Positions 27,115 through 36,472 of a stretch of DNA of 64,000 bases are shown here, one piece after another. The first letter of the stretch is position 1; the number at the start of each line of letters is the position of its first letter. Source of the stretch: Pedobacter sp. HDW13 (GTDB lineage Bacteria > Bacteroidota > Bacteroidia > Sphingobacteriales > Sphingobacteriaceae). Both the position numbers and the translations under genes were made by a program. The notes beneath the pieces are model-generated. The model did not search any database. It worked only from the letters and a program-made list of their open reading frames with translations, and was not told where the DNA came from. The stretch lies in contig NZ_CP049868.1 in NCBI RefSeq assembly GCF_011303555.1, positions 2,480,001-2,544,000 on the forward strand. Direction: 5' to 3'.

Positions 27115-29427
27115 TTATTTAACCACAGTAAAAGGGATATAAAGTCCGAAAGTGATATTTCTTCCAGTATTGTATACGCCTAAACTAGGATTTTCCTGAT
27201 CAAAACGACCTGGTTTAAACCTGCTTAAAGCATCGTAATATTTCTGATTTAAAAGGTTGTTTGCCGAAACAGATAATTTAACGGGTTGTTTGCCCAGATT
27301 AAAGGTTGCGCCAATACCTGCGTTTAACAAAGTATAGCCACTGGTTGGCGTTTCGAAAACTTCATCAACACGCGTTTGCTTAAATGCCGAATTAATACCT
27401 ACTGAAAGGTAAGCGTCATTTGTGCCTTTTAATTTAGGTTCGAAGCGTAGCTCGTTCCTTAATGTTCCTGCCGGGATAAACGAAAGTGGTTTATCTAAAG
27501 TGTTATTTTGGGCATGTACGTATCCAAATGTATTTTCGAAGTGGATAAATGGAACTGGATGTATAGTTAAACTTGCCTCAGTACCATAGAGGTTGGCATT
27601 TACCTGTCCGTAACGGTAAACCGCAAAATCGGTTCCATCAACATCTCTTATTTCGCCATTGTTTGCCGCATAAATGTAATTATGGATGTAATTGTTGTAG
27701 ACACTTACACTTGCACTCACAATTTTTCCTTCATATTCTAAAGCAGCATCTACCTGATAGCTGCGCTCGGGGCTCAAATTCGAATTGCCGATTTCGTATC
27801 TGAAAGTTCCTTCATGAACACCATTCGAGCCTAATTCGGCTGGGTTTGGTGCACGGAATGCCGAACCAGCATTGGCTTTAAAGTTCAGCTCATCGTTAAA
27901 CTGGTGGGTAAAACCTAAAGCACCACTTACATTCGAAAACTTATTTTTGAAAGGCGCAAAAAGTTCTTCGCCATCATCAAATAACTGTTTGCCATTGTTT
28001 TTTCTAAAATCATAACGTGCTCCGATGCTAAATGTGCTGTTTTCCCAATTTTTCTTAGCATAAGCAAAAACGCCTAATCCAAAAGTGTCGTAAGCAGGAA
28101 TTAAAAACTCAGTTCCCTTGTTCTGGCTGTGTGCATCATCTATACTTAGACCGAAAACAGGTTGCCATCCGTTAGTTTCATGGATATAATATTTCAAATC
28201 TGCATTGTAAGTTTTAAGGTCGAAAAATAATGCAGGATCTGGTCCGTCCAGTTCGCGGCGTTGGTTTTGCTGATAGCCAAAATCGGCCTTTAAATTACCG
28301 TTACCTAAAACAAAATTGTTATTTAAGGCAATTTTGAAATGCCTGATATCCTGACGTGGGTAATCTAAAGTACGGCTTTTGTAATCGCTGTTGGTAAAAG
28401 CACTTCCGTCTTCTTTAACAAAATTTCCGTTGTCATCTAAAGCAGGCTCGTAAAAACCAATGTTGTTGCGGAAATTCGAAACGTTTAAGTGTGTATAACC
28501 CCAGCTTTTGTTTAAGCCTACCATTCCGCTTAAATCGGTTTCGTTAAAGCCCGAATTAGGGAAATATCCGGTAGGTGTTTTAAAGGAATATGCGTTTTTA
28601 TATGTTCCACGCGCTCTCCAAACAAAACCGTTTTCGTTACCGTTTAACATTAGCGAGTTTGCAGTAAGGCCGTTATTGGTCGAGTAATTGGTAATAAACT
28701 CACCTTTAACCTGACCTTCGGGTGCGGTACTGGGCTCTAATAAATTAATTACACCGCCAAGTGCATCAGAACCATACATTAAAGATGCTGCGCCGCGTAA
28801 AATCTCTACACGGTCTGATTTGAACTGGTCGATTTCGATGCCATGTTCATCGCCCCATTGTTGTCCTTGCTGTTTAATTCCGTCATCTAAAGTTACAATG
28901 CGGTTATAACCTAAACCTCTGATCACAGGTTTAGAAATAGAAGGACCTGTGGTAATTTGCGATACGCCAGGGATTTTGGTGAGGGCATCTATTAAATTAG
29001 TCGATGGCTGCAAAAGCAGGTCTTTACCTACAACTGCCGATGAGGCACTGTTTCTTTTACTGGTACTACTGATCAAACTTCCGGTAATTATAATTTCTTT
29101 GGTTTCGATAGCGGTTGGCTGCAGCGAAAACTGGAGACCTGCACCCGTTGAAAGATTAACCATTTGTGTAGCCGTTTTGTAGCCCACGTAATGAACCTCA
29201 ACCAAATAAGTGCCTTTCGTAGGGAGGTTTTTAAGTGTAAAAGCACCATCGTTGTTAGTTACGGCAGTAACCTTTAAATCGGGTATAAAAATAGTGGCAC
29301 CCGGTAATGTTTGTTTGGTACTGGCATCAATAACCTGACCTGTTATATCTTTTAGTGCCGAAGCAAAGGCAGTATTGCCCAATAAGGTATATAGAATTAC
29401 TAAGCCAATTAGCTGTAATTTTTTCAT
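27115..29427 (-). CDS. TonB-dependent outer-membrane receptor, probable metal uptake
   Basis: 770 residues: signal peptide (MKKLQLIGLVILYTLLGNTAFA), CarboxypepD-regulatory repeat (about 27-110), plug domain (about 120-230) with LYDGIKQ-like TLDDGIKQQGQQWGDEHGIE and RVEILRGAASLMYGSDALGG, then a 22-strand barrel ending in F-rich YIPFTVVK. The plug wording resembles ZnuD-like zinc or copper receptors; this is an inference. A His/Cys-rich small secreted protein is encoded just upstream with a palindrome in its promoter, which supports metal. A hairpin-like inverted repeat (CTAAA...TTTAG) lies in the gap between the two genes. Confidence 0.9.
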   Translation of the reverse strand: MKKLQLIGLVILYTLLGNTAFASALKDITGQVIDASTKQTLPGATIFIPDLKVTAVTNNDGAFTLKNLPTKGTYLVEVHYVGYKTATQMVNLSTGAGLQFSLQPTAIETKEIIITGSLISSTSKRNSASSAVVGKDLLLQPSTNLIDALTKIPGVSQITTGPSISKPVIRGLGYNRIVTLDDGIKQQGQQWGDEHGIEIDQFKSDRVEILRGAASLMYGSDALGGVINLLEPSTAPEGQVKGEFITNYSTNNGLTANSLMLNGNENGFVWRARGTYKNAYSFKTPTGYFPNSGFNETDLSGMVGLNKSWGYTHLNVSNFRNNIGFYEPALDDNGNFVKEDGSAFTNSDYKSRTLDYPRQDIRHFKIALNNNFVLGNGNLKADFGYQQNQRRELDGPDPALFFDLKTYNADLKYYIHETNGWQPVFGLSIDDAHSQNKGTEFLIPAYDTFGLGVFAYAKKNWENSTFSIGARYDFRKNNGKQLFDDGEELFAPFKNKFSNVSGALGFTHQFNDELNFKANAGSAFRAPNPAELGSNGVHEGTFRYEIGNSNLSPERSYQVDAALEYEGKIVSASVSVYNNYIHNYIYAANNGEIRDVDGTDFAVYRYGQVNANLYGTEASLTIHPVPFIHFENTFGYVHAQNNTLDKPLSFIPAGTLRNELRFEPKLKGTNDAYLSVGINSAFKQTRVDEVFETPTSGYTLLNAGIGATFNLGKQPVKLSVSANNLLNQKYYDALSRFKPGRFDQENPSLGVYNTGRNITFGLYIPFTVVK

Positions 29428-29548
29428 GATAATGTATCGTAAATAAGCATGATAGAAAGCCTAAAGCCATAGCGCTAACCTGGCTAGTTTAGTCTTTCGT
29501 ATAAATAATGTTAATATAGGCACGCGAATGGTGCATTGGAAGAAAAAA

Positions 29549-29881
29549 TTAAGCTGTTGGTGGGCCACGTAAGCTTGAGCGCTTTACTTCGGTAAAGGCA
29601 TTTTTTAAGGTAGGCTCAGTAGGGTTAAAAATCTTTGCACATAAAAAGATCCTGTAAATGTGGTGTGCAGACACATAGTTTTTCTCAAAACTTGCATTAC
29701 AGATTAAGCAGGTATCTCCATGAGCCTGCAGGTGGCTAACATGTTTACAGTTAATTTCTTTTTCTATAACCGGAACAGGCCTATGGCTGTGGAGTACGCT
29801 CCAGGGTGTTAAAGCAATGGCGAAAACAACCAGCATAAATGCCGATAAATATTTTTTGATATTTTGCCTGTGCTTTTTCAA
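29549..29881 (-). CDS. Small His/Cys-rich secreted protein, DUF2946-like
   Basis: 110 residues: basic start MKKHRQNIKKYLSAFMLVVF with one hydrophobic segment, then HSHRP, CKHVSHLQAHGD, TCLICNASFE (CxxC) and AHHIYRIF, and an end SLRGPPTA typical of small proteins next to metal-linked TonB receptors. The many His and Cys suggest metal binding, but no assay or search supports it here. First gene of an operon with the receptor (121 nt apart). The -7 element ends 5 nt before the ATG, so the mRNA is likely leaderless. Confidence 0.7.
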   Translation of the reverse strand: MKKHRQNIKKYLSAFMLVVFAIALTPWSVLHSHRPVPVIEKEINCKHVSHLQAHGDTCLICNASFEKNYVSAHHIYRIFLCAKIFNPTEPTLKNAFTEVKRSSLRGPPTA

Positions 29882-29886
29882 CGCTT

Positions 29887-29921
29887 CAAAAGTAGCAAAT
29901 ACTATTCATTATTGTATAATG
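29887..29921 (-). promoter_or_regulatory. Promoter and palindromic operator candidate of the receptor operon
   Basis: Minus strand: exact -7 element TACTTTTG (29894-29887). Upstream of it, between the usual -7 and -33 positions, lies CATTAT-TGT-ATAATG (29907-29921), a perfect 6-3-6 palindrome. Its place in the spacer suggests repression, for example by a Fur or Zur type protein. Confidence 0.6.
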
Positions 29922-30030
29922 CATTGGTAACATTGCTTTTATAGTACATTCGACTGTATTTCTTGCGTAAAGTTTAAGGTATATGCTTTGGTTATAGCTT
30001 ATTCCCAGTAGGTTTGGCGTCTGGAATCAG

Positions 30031-30038
30031 TAACTTTG
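30031..30038 (+). promoter_or_regulatory. Promoter -7 element (TAACTTTG) of the TlpA-like gene
   Basis: Exact TAnnTTTG ending 6 nt before ATG 30045, giving a leaderless or nearly leaderless transcript. Confidence 0.65.
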
Positions 30039-30044
30039 ACATTG

Positions 30045-30632
30045 ATGATTAACAATACTTTGAAATTTCTTAAGAAAAACCTCCTAAACGCTGCGTTAGT
30101 GTTGTTGCTACTGGTTGTGATCTTTGTACCCGATGCCAAAGCTTTTTTAATTAAAGGTTTGATGGAGATTGGCTTTTACAAACCCGAAATAGAAACACCT
30201 ATTGCCCCGGACATGAGCCTGAGCGGTATCCGATTTAAGGATGCGAAAGGTAATCTGGTTGACTTGGGCGATTTAAAAGGTAAAGTCATCTTCCTTAATT
30301 TTTGGGCAACCTGGTGTCCGCCCTGCCGTGCTGAAATGCCATCAGTTAATAAATTGTATAAACAGTTTAAAGACGATAAAAATGTGGTATTCATTTTTGC
30401 AGATGCCGATGGCGACCTTGGTAAATCTACCCGCTTTATGGCTGACCGCAAATACGAAATGCCGGTTTATAAGGTGGAAAGCAATGTTCCTGAAGAAATA
30501 TTTTCGGGTGTGCTACCTACTACCATCATATTCGATAAACAAGGCCGTCTTTCTTTGCGCCACGAAGGTGCAGCAGATTATGCAGATAAAAAAATCGTAG
30601 ATTTCCTGAATAAACTTAGCCGTTCAAATTAA
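30045..30632 (+). CDS. TlpA/ResA-like membrane-anchored thioredoxin
   Basis: Thiol-disulfide oxidoreductase facing the periplasm. ATG 30045 (MINNTLKFLKK) gives 195 residues; a TTG at 30036 lies inside the -7 element and is rejected. One N-terminal helix (ALVLLLLVVIFVPDAKAF), then the thioredoxin domain with FLNFWATWCPPCRAEMPSVN (redox CPPC) and the cis-Pro region GVLPTTIIFDKQG. Family role: reducing cysteines of cytochrome c or other secreted proteins. Divergent from the metal receptor operon. Confidence 0.9.
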   Translation: MINNTLKFLKKNLLNAALVLLLLVVIFVPDAKAFLIKGLMEIGFYKPEIETPIAPDMSLSGIRFKDAKGNLVDLGDLKGKVIFLNFWATWCPPCRAEMPSVNKLYKQFKDDKNVVFIFADADGDLGKSTRFMADRKYEMPVYKVESNVPEEIFSGVLPTTIIFDKQGRLSLRHEGAADYADKKIVDFLNKLSRSN

Positions 30633-30679
30633 TCAGGCAATGCTTAATTATATTCTGATGGTAAAATGATATTTGCATT

Positions 30680-30710
30680 TTTGATATACGTAGTTAACTA
30701 CATATATTTG
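30680..30710 (+). promoter_or_regulatory. GNAT-MarR operon promoter with MarR operator in the spacer
   Basis: TTTG (30680-30683), a 19-nt spacer, and TATATTTG (30703-30710): a full-consensus Bacteroidota promoter. The spacer contains the perfect 12-bp palindrome GTAGTTAACTAC (30690-30701), flanked by TATA on both sides. The size and place fit a MarR dimer, and the MarR gene is second in the operon. Confidence 0.75.
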
Positions 30711-30727
30711 AAGTAAAATTTTATACT

Positions 30728-31231
30728 ATGCAAAATGAACTTAAAATAGAGCGGTTAAACAATCAAAATTGTGAACAAATTATTGGCTTAATTTTACCCA
30801 TTCAGCAAATCGAATTTAATGTAGATATTGATTTGGCGGCACAACCCGATTTGTTAGATATTGAAACTAATTACGATGCTACTGGTGGTGCGTTTTGGGG
30901 AGCCTGGCTAGATGGTGAGCTTATTGGTACCATTGCCTTAATCGCAGTACCCGAACACCATTCGGGCGCCATTAGAAAAATGTTTGTGAAAAAAGAATTT
31001 AGAGGTAAAGCACTGGGACTGGCGCAGGTCTTGCTGGAAACCCTCATTGCCTATAGCCGGAAAAATGACCTGAAAGAATTATATTTAGGTACTAAAGATA
31101 TTTTACAGGCTGCTTGTCGTTTTTACGAACGCAATGGATTTGCACAAGTTGACATGGAAAAGCTACCTTCGTATTTCCCACGGATGGCTGTTGATAATGT
31201 TTTCTACAGCCTGGATTTAAAACCTGCTTAA
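30728..31231 (+). CDS. GNAT-family N-acetyltransferase
   Basis: 167 residues with the acetyl-CoA fold: ELIGTIALIAVPEHHSGAIR, the A motif RKMFVKKEFRGKALGLAQVL (Q/RxxGxG/A type) and a C-terminal FYERNGFAQVD. Target molecule unknown. Co-transcribed with the MarR regulator whose ATG follows the stop with no gap; such pairs often act against a toxic compound sensed by the regulator. Confidence 0.9.
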   Translation: MQNELKIERLNNQNCEQIIGLILPIQQIEFNVDIDLAAQPDLLDIETNYDATGGAFWGAWLDGELIGTIALIAVPEHHSGAIRKMFVKKEFRGKALGLAQVLLETLIAYSRKNDLKELYLGTKDILQAACRFYERNGFAQVDMEKLPSYFPRMAVDNVFYSLDLKPA

Positions 31232-31717
31232 ATGGAACAAAATGTAATTGATGCTTCAGGTTTATTGGCCATTTCTACGCGGTTACAGCGGTTGAGTGAT
31301 CAAATCCGTAAAGACGGCTTGCTGATATATAAAGCCTTTGGCATCGATTTTCAGCCCAAATGGTTTCCGGTTTTGTACACATTATATAAAAAATCGAGCA
31401 TGACTGTGGTACTGCTTTCAGAAGAAATTGGTTATGCCCATCCATCAACCATCAGTTTGTTAAAAGAGCTGGAGAAAGAAAAACTAATCTGCTCCAAAAA
31501 AGATAAAACAGATACCCGTAAGCGATTGGTAGAGCTTACAGAAAAAGGGCAAACGCTGCTATCTGCCATGGAACCGGTGTGGGAAGTCATTATTAAAGCA
31601 ACAGCCGAAATTACCAATACCCAAAATAACCTGATGGCAGCCATAAATGAAGTTGAGGCGGGTTTAAAGAAAAAAAGCTTTTTACAAAGAGCTGAGGTTT
31701 ATATGAAGAATGATTGA
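31232..31717 (+). CDS. MarR-family transcriptional regulator
   Basis: 161 residues with the MarR winged helix: MTVVLLSEEIGYAHPSTISL as the recognition helix region, then KKDKTDTRKRLVELTEKGQTLL as the wing. Starts directly after the acetyltransferase stop. The palindrome in the operon promoter (30690-30701) is the probable operator, so the regulator likely represses itself and the acetyltransferase until a ligand releases it. Confidence 0.9.
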   Translation: MEQNVIDASGLLAISTRLQRLSDQIRKDGLLIYKAFGIDFQPKWFPVLYTLYKKSSMTVVLLSEEIGYAHPSTISLLKELEKEKLICSKKDKTDTRKRLVELTEKGQTLLSAMEPVWEVIIKATAEITNTQNNLMAAINEVEAGLKKKSFLQRAEVYMKND

Positions 31718-31770
31718 ATGAATGGGGATTGAGTGTGTGAATTTTGAATGAGGTTAATCAATCATTTTGT

Positions 31771-31778
31771 TATTTTTG
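31771..31778 (+). promoter_or_regulatory. Promoter -7 element (TATTTTTG) of the nucleoid-associated protein
   Basis: Exact TAnnTTTG ending 5 nt before ATG 31784; it also rules out an upstream start at 31748. Confidence 0.6.
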
Positions 31779-31783
31779 CCCTC

Positions 31784-32842
31784 ATGATTTCATTTTTCGA
31801 AGCTTCGCTGAAGCAACTTTCCATCCATCATACAGGCAACAAACTGCTTGAAGAATATTACAAGCTTTCTGATGCACCTTTAAAAATTGATGATGAGGTA
31901 TTGGGCAATCTGTTGATGCAGTATTTTTTAAAGCCTTTCGAAAAGGTAAATGAAGTTTATCACTTTTATCATCCCAATGATAATCTGGAATTGAACGAAG
32001 TATTCCACTTTGTGCATGAAATTTTCGAAAACAATGAACTTTTTCATGAAGATTCGCAGCAGCTGGCAAAACATTTATACGATGTAGCCAACCACCCCAA
32101 AATTAAATCGGGTGAGTTGTATGTGGCTTATTTTGAAAAGGTACAGATTGAAGGTGAACAGCTAGAGGTAGTGGGTATATTTAAATCGGAGAACAAAGAT
32201 ACTTACCTGAAAGTTTACCCCGAGCTGGATGGCTTTAATGTAAGTTATGAGCAGGAAGCCATTAGCATTAACAAACTGGATAAAGGCTGTTTGATTTTTA
32301 ATGTGGAGCGGGAGCAAGGCTACAAAGTTGTAGTGTTGGATCAATCGAAAAGCAGCAACGATTCTGCAGTATATTGGAAAGATGAATTTCTGAAACTGAA
32401 GATCAGGAACGACAGTTATAACCAAACCAATAATGTTTTAGGCGTTTACAAGAACTTTGTTACCCAGAAACTGGATGATGACTACGAAATTAGCAAGGCA
32501 GATAAAATTGACCTGTTAAACCGCTCAATGAAATATTTCAAAGAAAAGGAAACTTTTGATATTGAAGAATTCGGTAATGAGGTAATTGGTAATGCCGAAG
32601 GAATTGAGTCGTTTAAAAATTATAAGAAAAATTACGAAGAAGAGTACGAAAGCCCAATTGCCGACCATTTTGAAATTGCTGAATCGGCGGTTAAAAAACA
32701 GGCTCGTGCCTACAAAAGTGTTTTAAAACTCGATAAAAACTTCCACATCTATATTCATGGCAATAAAGACATGATCGAAAAAGGGTACGATGATGATAAA
32801 TCGATGAATTTTTACAAGGTGTATTTTAGGGAAGAGGAGTAG
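31784..32842 (+). CDS. Nucleoid-associated protein (NdpA/YejK-like)
   Basis: 352 residues, soluble. Start ATG 31784 gives MISFFEASLKQLSIHHTGNK, the family N-terminus; a start at 31748 would lie upstream of the promoter element. The middle block YVAYFEKVQIEGEQLEVVGI (about 120-140) and the late FKNYKKNYEEEYESP and IHIHGNKD-like YIYIHGNKDMIEKGYD pattern match the NdpA family. In E. coli YejK is found on the nucleoid; the molecular role is not clear. Confidence 0.85.
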   Translation: MISFFEASLKQLSIHHTGNKLLEEYYKLSDAPLKIDDEVLGNLLMQYFLKPFEKVNEVYHFYHPNDNLELNEVFHFVHEIFENNELFHEDSQQLAKHLYDVANHPKIKSGELYVAYFEKVQIEGEQLEVVGIFKSENKDTYLKVYPELDGFNVSYEQEAISINKLDKGCLIFNVEREQGYKVVVLDQSKSSNDSAVYWKDEFLKLKIRNDSYNQTNNVLGVYKNFVTQKLDDDYEISKADKIDLLNRSMKYFKEKETFDIEEFGNEVIGNAEGIESFKNYKKNYEEEYESPIADHFEIAESAVKKQARAYKSVLKLDKNFHIYIHGNKDMIEKGYDDDKSMNFYKVYFREEE

Positions 32843-32923
32843 TTTTTAGTCAAGATTCTGTAGTCTTTAGTGGGGAGTATTCTAGCAATCGTCGGGTTCG
32901 AACTCAAGACTTTGAACTCACGA

Positions 32924-34270
32924 CTAAATCCTTTGCTGTGCTTTTAAAGCCAGGTATTGGTTAATCACGTTTACCGTTAGTTTTTGTGGTGGGGTAAGAA
33001 TGGCTAAAATACCGTGCGTATTCAACTCCTTAACCATGAGTTTTTTCTCGTAAATAAACTTTTCTGCAATGGTTTTGTGATAAATCCCTTCAACGTCTTT
33101 AGCTGGTTCGCTGCTTAAGGCTTTTAGTTCGGTGTTTTCAAAAAACACGACTACCAATAAGTGATATTTTGAAATCCGCTTTAAATAGGGGAGTTGCCTT
33201 TGCAATGCCGATAAGCTTTCGAAATTGGTGAAAAATACCAATAACCCGCGTTGTTTTACTACCGAACGTACAGTGGCGTATAAGGCTTCCAGATTGTTTT
33301 CTAAATATCTGGTTTTTTCTTTGTAAAGCACGTTCATGATGGTGCCAAGCTGTGCTGATTTCCTGTCGGCAGGTACAACGGCACCAATATTTTCTGATAC
33401 GGTAATTAATCCGGCCTTATCTTCTTTGAGCATGGCCACTTTAGCCAGGGCAACAGCAGCATTGATGGCATAATCGAGCAGGCTTAAGCCCTCAAAAGGC
33501 ATTTTCATTACGCGCGATTTATCTATAATGCAATAAATATTCTGCGACCGCTCATCAGTGTAGGTATTCACCATCAGGCTGCTTTTCCGGGCTGTAGCTT
33601 TCCAGTTAATGGTGCGGATATCATCGCCCCCAACATAGTTTTTAATCTGATCGAATTCGCTGCTATGACCAACCTTTCTAATCTTTTTGATGCCAAAAGC
33701 TGTTAAATGATGCGAAACAGCCATGAGTTCGTACTGCCCCAGATTAATAAAAGAGGGGTAAACAGGTAAAATTTTGGCGCCATCAAAGTTATAGCGGCGA
33801 TTGATTAAACGTAAGGGAGAACTGATATATGTTCTGATAAAACCAAAATTGTATTCGCCACGCTTGGTTGGCCGCAGATTATAGTGGATCGATTTAATCT
33901 CGGCCGGCTTAATATGCAATCTGAAATCTTTATCACGCAGTTGAAACTGAAAAGGAACTTCGTCAATTACCCTTGCGTTTATGCCAAAACCATAGCGGTT
34001 TCTGATTTCTATCTGAATTGGATTTTCGTCGCCATTGCTTAACCGCTTCGAAGTAAATCTTTTGGCATCGATACCCTCGCTTACACGGTAGAGGATAAAA
34101 ACATCAATCAAAAAGAGTATCAACAGTACGCCGATGGCTATTTCGGGTATGTCGCCCAGCCAGGCAAAAAAGAATTTCAGTAAAAAAAGCACAACACAAA
34201 ACCCAATCGCAGTAAAAAGGCGGTCGGTTAAGAATAAATTGATGTAATATTGCTGAAAGAGTTTTTTCAA
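32924..34270 (-). CDS. DUF58 protein (vWA-like) of the MoxR cluster
   Basis: 448 residues: two N-terminal helices (about 10-60), a beta-domain, then DUF58 with VGGDDIRTINWKATARK (about 230-246) and a vWA-like fold with IYCIIDKSRVM in place of a full MIDAS. DUF58 proteins pair with MoxR ATPases, which are thought to help insert metal or assemble partner complexes. It follows the MoxR gene by 53 nt. The pathway served is not known. Confidence 0.9.
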   Translation of the reverse strand: MKKLFQQYYINLFLTDRLFTAIGFCVVLFLLKFFFAWLGDIPEIAIGVLLILFLIDVFILYRVSEGIDAKRFTSKRLSNGDENPIQIEIRNRYGFGINARVIDEVPFQFQLRDKDFRLHIKPAEIKSIHYNLRPTKRGEYNFGFIRTYISSPLRLINRRYNFDGAKILPVYPSFINLGQYELMAVSHHLTAFGIKKIRKVGHSSEFDQIKNYVGGDDIRTINWKATARKSSLMVNTYTDERSQNIYCIIDKSRVMKMPFEGLSLLDYAINAAVALAKVAMLKEDKAGLITVSENIGAVVPADRKSAQLGTIMNVLYKEKTRYLENNLEALYATVRSVVKQRGLLVFFTNFESLSALQRQLPYLKRISKYHLLVVVFFENTELKALSSEPAKDVEGIYHKTIAEKFIYEKKLMVKELNTHGILAILTPPQKLTVNVINQYLALKAQQRI

Positions 34271-34323
34271 TGTTGTTTAATCGGTTAATTGTTGAAACTT
34301 GTTAACTGACTTCGGACTCCCGA

Positions 34324-35301
34324 CTATCTCGGTACTTCAATTTTTTTAATAATCTGGTTTACAATATCGCTGGTGGTTAAACCTTCCATTTCTTTTTCGG
34401 GCGATAACAATATGCGATGTGCCAATACCGGCCCTGCAACGGCAATAATATCATCAGGCGTTACAAAATCGCGGTCTTGAATCGCGGCAAAGGCTTTAGC
34501 ACTATGTACGATTGCCAGCGATGCACGTGGCGAAGCACCCAGATAAAGCGAAGGATTGTTGCGTGTTTCGTGCACAATTTTGGCAATAAACTCTAGTAAT
34601 TTAGGCTCAACAAACAAATTACGGATAATAGCCCTGGCCTGCTGGATCTGTGCTACAGAAAGTACAGGTTTCACTTCATTTAGTAAAGTTTTATTTACCA
34701 GGGTATGCTGTGCCGCTAATATGGCGGTTTCCTCTTCAAGCGAAGGGTATTTTACTTCTATTTTAAAGAGAAAACGGTCTAACTGTGCCTCTGGTAAGCG
34801 GTAGGTACCTTCCTGTTCAATTGGGTTTTGAGTAGCGAGCACCATAAAAGGCTCATCCATTAAATAGGTTTCGCCATCAATCGTTACCTGGCGTTCTTCC
34901 ATCACCTCGAATAAAGCCGATTGGGTTTTGGCAGGGGCACGGTTAATTTCATCAACCAGAATAATGTTGCCAAAAATAGGGCCTTTCCTGAATTCGAAAT
35001 CGCCGGTTTTGGTGTTGAAAATCGGTGTTCCCAAAACATCAGATGGCATTAAATCGGGTGTAAACTGCACCCTCGAAAATTGCGCAGCGATAGATTTGGC
35101 AAGTAATTTAGCACTAAGCGTTTTGGCCACGCCGGGTACACCTTCTATTAAAATATGTCCATCGGCAAGCAAACCGACAATTAAGAAATCAATAACCTGT
35201 TTTTGTCCGATAATGACATTTCCAAGTACGTTTCTGATCTGGTTTACCGCTTCATTTAATGCGCTTAAATCTGTACGTGGGTTAAACTGTTCTTGTTCCA
35301 T
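34324..35301 (-). CDS. MoxR-family AAA+ ATPase
   Basis: 325 residues: Walker A EGVPGVAKTLSAK (about 55-67), RVQFTPDLMPSDVLG, Walker B ILVDEINRAPAKTQ, sensor 1 VLATQNPIEQEGTYRLPEAQ and the lid helices. Acts as a chaperone-like ATPase with a vWA partner, here the DUF58 protein downstream. Its start overlaps the DUF4350 gene end by 20 nt, so translation is coupled. Confidence 0.95.
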   Translation of the reverse strand: MEQEQFNPRTDLSALNEAVNQIRNVLGNVIIGQKQVIDFLIVGLLADGHILIEGVPGVAKTLSAKLLAKSIAAQFSRVQFTPDLMPSDVLGTPIFNTKTGDFEFRKGPIFGNIILVDEINRAPAKTQSALFEVMEERQVTIDGETYLMDEPFMVLATQNPIEQEGTYRLPEAQLDRFLFKIEVKYPSLEEETAILAAQHTLVNKTLLNEVKPVLSVAQIQQARAIIRNLFVEPKLLEFIAKIVHETRNNPSLYLGASPRASLAIVHSAKAFAAIQDRDFVTPDDIIAVAGPVLAHRILLSPEKEMEGLTTSDIVNQIIKKIEVPR

Positions 35302-36472
35302 TGCTATGTGTATATTTATAAAACTGTTCTATGCTTTCGTTTAAGCTGATCAACTCATGGTCGCTTAATTCGTTCATTTGGGGTATCTGGATAAAATAGC
35401 GGGTTAATGTTTTAGCCAAAGCCTCATTAATGCCGGTCTTATCGATTAATAACTGCGTAAATTCCTGATTAATTTCAGTTGTTTTAAGGAAATACCTGCT
35501 GCGGAGGTACTCCATAAAATAATTGATTTTTTTCAGCGCTATATCGTGGTTGTTGCGTTCCTGATAATATAAACTGCCAACTACATACGTAAATGCCAGC
35601 GAAGAATTTGTGTTTGGATCGGCTAAGGGAATAATCCTTTGCCTGCGTTTAATTTCAAACAGCACAAAAACGAGCAGGCTGAAGATAGCCAGGTAGTAGG
35701 CAAATTTTAGTTCTGGATGCTTAAAAAACACCCCTAATATATCAGTTGTTGTGTTTTTTTGTCCGGTAAAATACTCGTCGAAAATGATGGATTTATTACC
35801 CTGTAAATAGCTTAATGTTTTGGCCGCATATTCTGCTCCATATTTATCAAGCAAATTGAAATTGGTGTAAAAACCAGGCTCGGCAATTAGATATAGAAAG
35901 CCCTTACCATAAGGGTAGCGGATAAAATTTGGCTGGCCATTGCCGTTTATTCCCAAAACGGTTACTTTGGTAGAATCGGTTCGGCTAAAAAACTGCGCGC
36001 CAATACCTCTTTCGAAACCATAGCTTGCATCTGTTTTAAAATTGGGGTGTGTAAAGTTTAGCGTATTGCCTGCGGCATTTAAAGAAGTGCCTGTTTTTAA
36101 CTTCAGCTCTTTTTCCATTTTACCAAAATCATAACTGGCAATAAAAACATCATTGCCGGCCTGCATGTATTTGATGAGTTCTGCTAAATCATACTTGCTG
36201 ATATCTGCCTGCTGGGCTACAATTAAATAAGCTGTTTTGTTAAAGTGCTTCGATTTCAGTGTGTTGTAAACGGCCAGCTGCGAAGTTTTAACACTGGCAT
36301 TAGGCAGAATGTCTTTTATCTGGTTGTATAAAATGTAGGTACCATAGGGTATTTTATCCTTTGCTGCATAGGTGGGCGCCCAATTGGTTGGGGTAGGTTT
36401 GTTGTATTGTGCAACCAGATAAGCCACAATTAAAAAGCAACCGATAATTATATATGCTTTATATCCTTTCAT
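35282..36472 (-). CDS. DUF4350 membrane protein
   Basis: 396 residues: a first helix (AYIIIGCFLIVAYLVAQY), a large extracytoplasmic domain of the DUF4350 type (about 35-255), a second helix (LAIFSLLVFVLFEIKRRQRI) and a cytoplasmic helical tail. Found with MoxR and DUF58 genes in many bacteria. It overlaps DUF4129 by 4 nt (ATGA) upstream and MoxR by 20 nt downstream, which marks tight co-expression. Confidence 0.85.
   Translation of the reverse strand: MKGYKAYIIIGCFLIVAYLVAQYNKPTPTNWAPTYAAKDKIPYGTYILYNQIKDILPNASVKTSQLAVYNTLKSKHFNKTAYLIVAQQADISKYDLAELIKYMQAGNDVFIASYDFGKMEKELKLKTGTSLNAAGNTLNFTHPNFKTDASYGFERGIGAQFFSRTDSTKVTVLGINGNGQPNFIRYPYGKGFLYLIAEPGFYTNFNLLDKYGAEYAAKTLSYLQGNKSIIFDEYFTGQKNTTTDILGVFFKHPELKFAYYLAIFSLLVFVLFEIKRRQRIIPLADPNTNSSLAFTYVVGSLYYQERNNHDIALKKINYFMEYLRSRYFLKTTEINQEFTQLLIDKTGINEALAKTLTRYFIQIPQMNELSDHELISLNESIEQFYKYTHSNGTRTV

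Noticed and set aside
32875..32925. GGTTCGAACTC sequence resembling a tRNA T-loop
   Set aside because: No acceptor, D or anticodon arms can be built around it.
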